Of a stretch of 64,000 nucleotides of DNA, positions 63,302 to 64,000 are shown piece after piece (position 1 is the stretch's first letter; each line of letters opens with the position of its first letter). The translations under genes were made by a program, and so were the position numbers. The notes beneath the pieces are model-generated. The model was not told the origin of the DNA, ran no database searches, and saw only the letters and a program-made list of their open reading frames with translations. The stretch lies in assembly GCF_019396345.1 (NCBI RefSeq), contig NZ_JAHKRM010000008.1, positions 186,001 to 250,000 on the forward strand, in the 5' to 3' direction. The stretch comes from Nonomuraea guangzhouensis. GTDB taxonomy: Bacteria; Actinomycetota; Actinomycetes; Streptosporangiales; Streptosporangiaceae.

Positions 63302-64000
63302 ATGGAATCGAGCAACGTGGATCGCAGATCACTGTTCCGCGCCGGCGCCGCGACGGCCGGGGTCGGCCTCGCATCGATGATGGCCTCGCCAGGCCCTGCC
63401 GCGGCAGCATCCGCCGACGCCCAAGACCAGGGCAACACCGCCAAGCCACGCATGGTGCTGGGCACCCAGAGGCGTTCGCCGTCTGAGGCCGCGCTCCTGG
63501 AGTTCAAGCGCCACGGCGTCGCCCGAGTGTGCGGCTACCCGGTGGACCCGCCCTACGACCAGAAGACCGGCGATCGCGGGTATTGGCTCGTGTCCGAGGT
63601 GGAGCAGGAGAAGGCGCGCATCGAGAGCCAGGGCCTGGTGATGGACATGGTCGCCCTGCCGTTCCTCGAATCATCATTGATCGACACCGACTTCCGTCCC
63701 GCGATCATGATGGGCAAGAGTCCTGAGCGGGACCGGGACATCGAGGACATTCAGCGGATGATCGAGGCCTGTGGCCGTGCCGGCGTCGGAACCATCAAAT
63801 ACAACATGAGCATCCTGGGTGTGATGACCACGGGTGAGGTGCCCGGCCGCGGGGGATCGAAGCTACGCCAGTTCCGGGCGAGCGACCTCGACTACAACCT
63901 GCCGGACACCATCGCGGGCAAGGTCGATCCCGACACGTACTGGGAGCGCATCGACTACTTCCTCGAGCGGGTCGTCCCGGTGGCGGAGCAGTACAAAGTG
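63302..64000 (+). CDS. Tat-exported mannonate-dehydratase-like TIM-barrel protein, 3' end outside window
   Basis: The first 233 codons are present; AGAAGGG precedes ATG 63302. The N-terminus has a twin-arginine signal (DRRSLFRAGAATAGVGLASM, cleavage near PAAAAS). The mature part, MVLGTQRRSPSEAALLEFKR then TIKYNMSILGVMTTGEVPGR, resembles the UxuA-type mannonate dehydratase/xylose-isomerase-like family that dehydrates D-mannonate to 2-keto-3-deoxygluconate. Cytosolic UxuA has no signal peptide, so export suggests another substrate. It may have been controlled by the broken LysR gene upstream. Confidence 0.8.
   Translation, partial: MESSNVDRRSLFRAGAATAGVGLASMMASPGPAAAASADAQDQGNTAKPRMVLGTQRRSPSEAALLEFKRHGVARVCGYPVDPPYDQKTGDRGYWLVSEVEQEKARIESQGLVMDMVALPFLESSLIDTDFRPAIMMGKSPERDRDIEDIQRMIEACGRAGVGTIKYNMSILGVMTTGEVPGRGGSKLRQFRASDLDYNLPDTIAGKVDPDTYWERIDYFLERVVPVAEQYKV

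Overview
This is a GC-rich (about 70%) actinobacterial chromosome segment. Evidence for that is third-position GC bias, frequent GTG/TTG starts with 1-4 nt stop/start overlaps, a complete ergothioneine operon, a SARP regulator, P450s beside TetR genes, a CebR-type operator, DUF397 and DUF433/DUF5615 modules. The gene set fits a filamentous actinomycete such as Streptosporangiaceae (Nonomuraea-like); that placement is inference.

Layout. 1-5.8 kb: an FAD monooxygenase cut by the window edge, its divergent TetR regulator with three phased operators, a pseudokinase/WD40 membrane protein and a GNAT acetyltransferase. The first three genes carry low-complexity repeat insertions. 5.9-9.9 kb: three translationally coupled acyl-CoA dehydrogenases and a convergent TetR gene, with the same 16-bp operator in front of the operon and of the regulator. 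10-13 kb: a NERD protein and a MoxR ATPase/VWA pair. 13.1-17.5 kb: tRNA-Lys(CTT), a secreted subtilase and a small exported protein, closed by a second copy of the tRNA 3' end and its terminator (att-like). 17.4-21.7 kb: an accessory block with an unknown HTH/coiled-coil protein divergent from an AAA ATPase-PD-(D/E)XK protein, then a DUF433/DUF5615 toxin-antitoxin pair whose toxin is frameshifted. 21.7-26.6 kb: a nickel-pincer lactate-racemase-type operon (larA-larC-larE-truncated larB) divergent from a mannitol-dehydrogenase-family gene.

26.6-30.4 kb: P450-ferredoxin with a divergent TetR, a degenerate Nudix protein, and an ECF sigma factor with a zinc-finger anti-sigma. 30.5-35.8 kb: egtABCDE. 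35.9-37.7 kb: TetR and P450. 37.7-41.8 kb: a secreted cellulase and an SGNH/CE3-like esterase, both with CBM2, a CebR-type box, and two copies of a macro-domain gene (one broken, one intact) flanking the pair. 42-51 kb: a solo GntR, an XRE regulator and a four-gene type III Wadjet (JetABCD) anti-plasmid system, followed by broken XRE genes. 52-55.4 kb: a truncated AlaRS-like enzyme, a PfkB kinase and a GT-B-like protein. 55.7-61 kb: an AfsR/SARP regulator facing a STAND ATPase whose N-terminus has a RHIM/BASS-like putative amyloid motif. 61.4-64 kb: a frameshifted DUF397 gene, a LysR gene with an early stop codon, and a Tat-exported mannonate-dehydratase-like protein cut by the edge.

The most system-like candidates are the 17.4-21.7 kb block, the AlaRS-like/PfkB/GT-B cluster, the lar operon with its polyol dehydrogenase, and the STAND ATPase. 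The Wadjet cluster is a known family.
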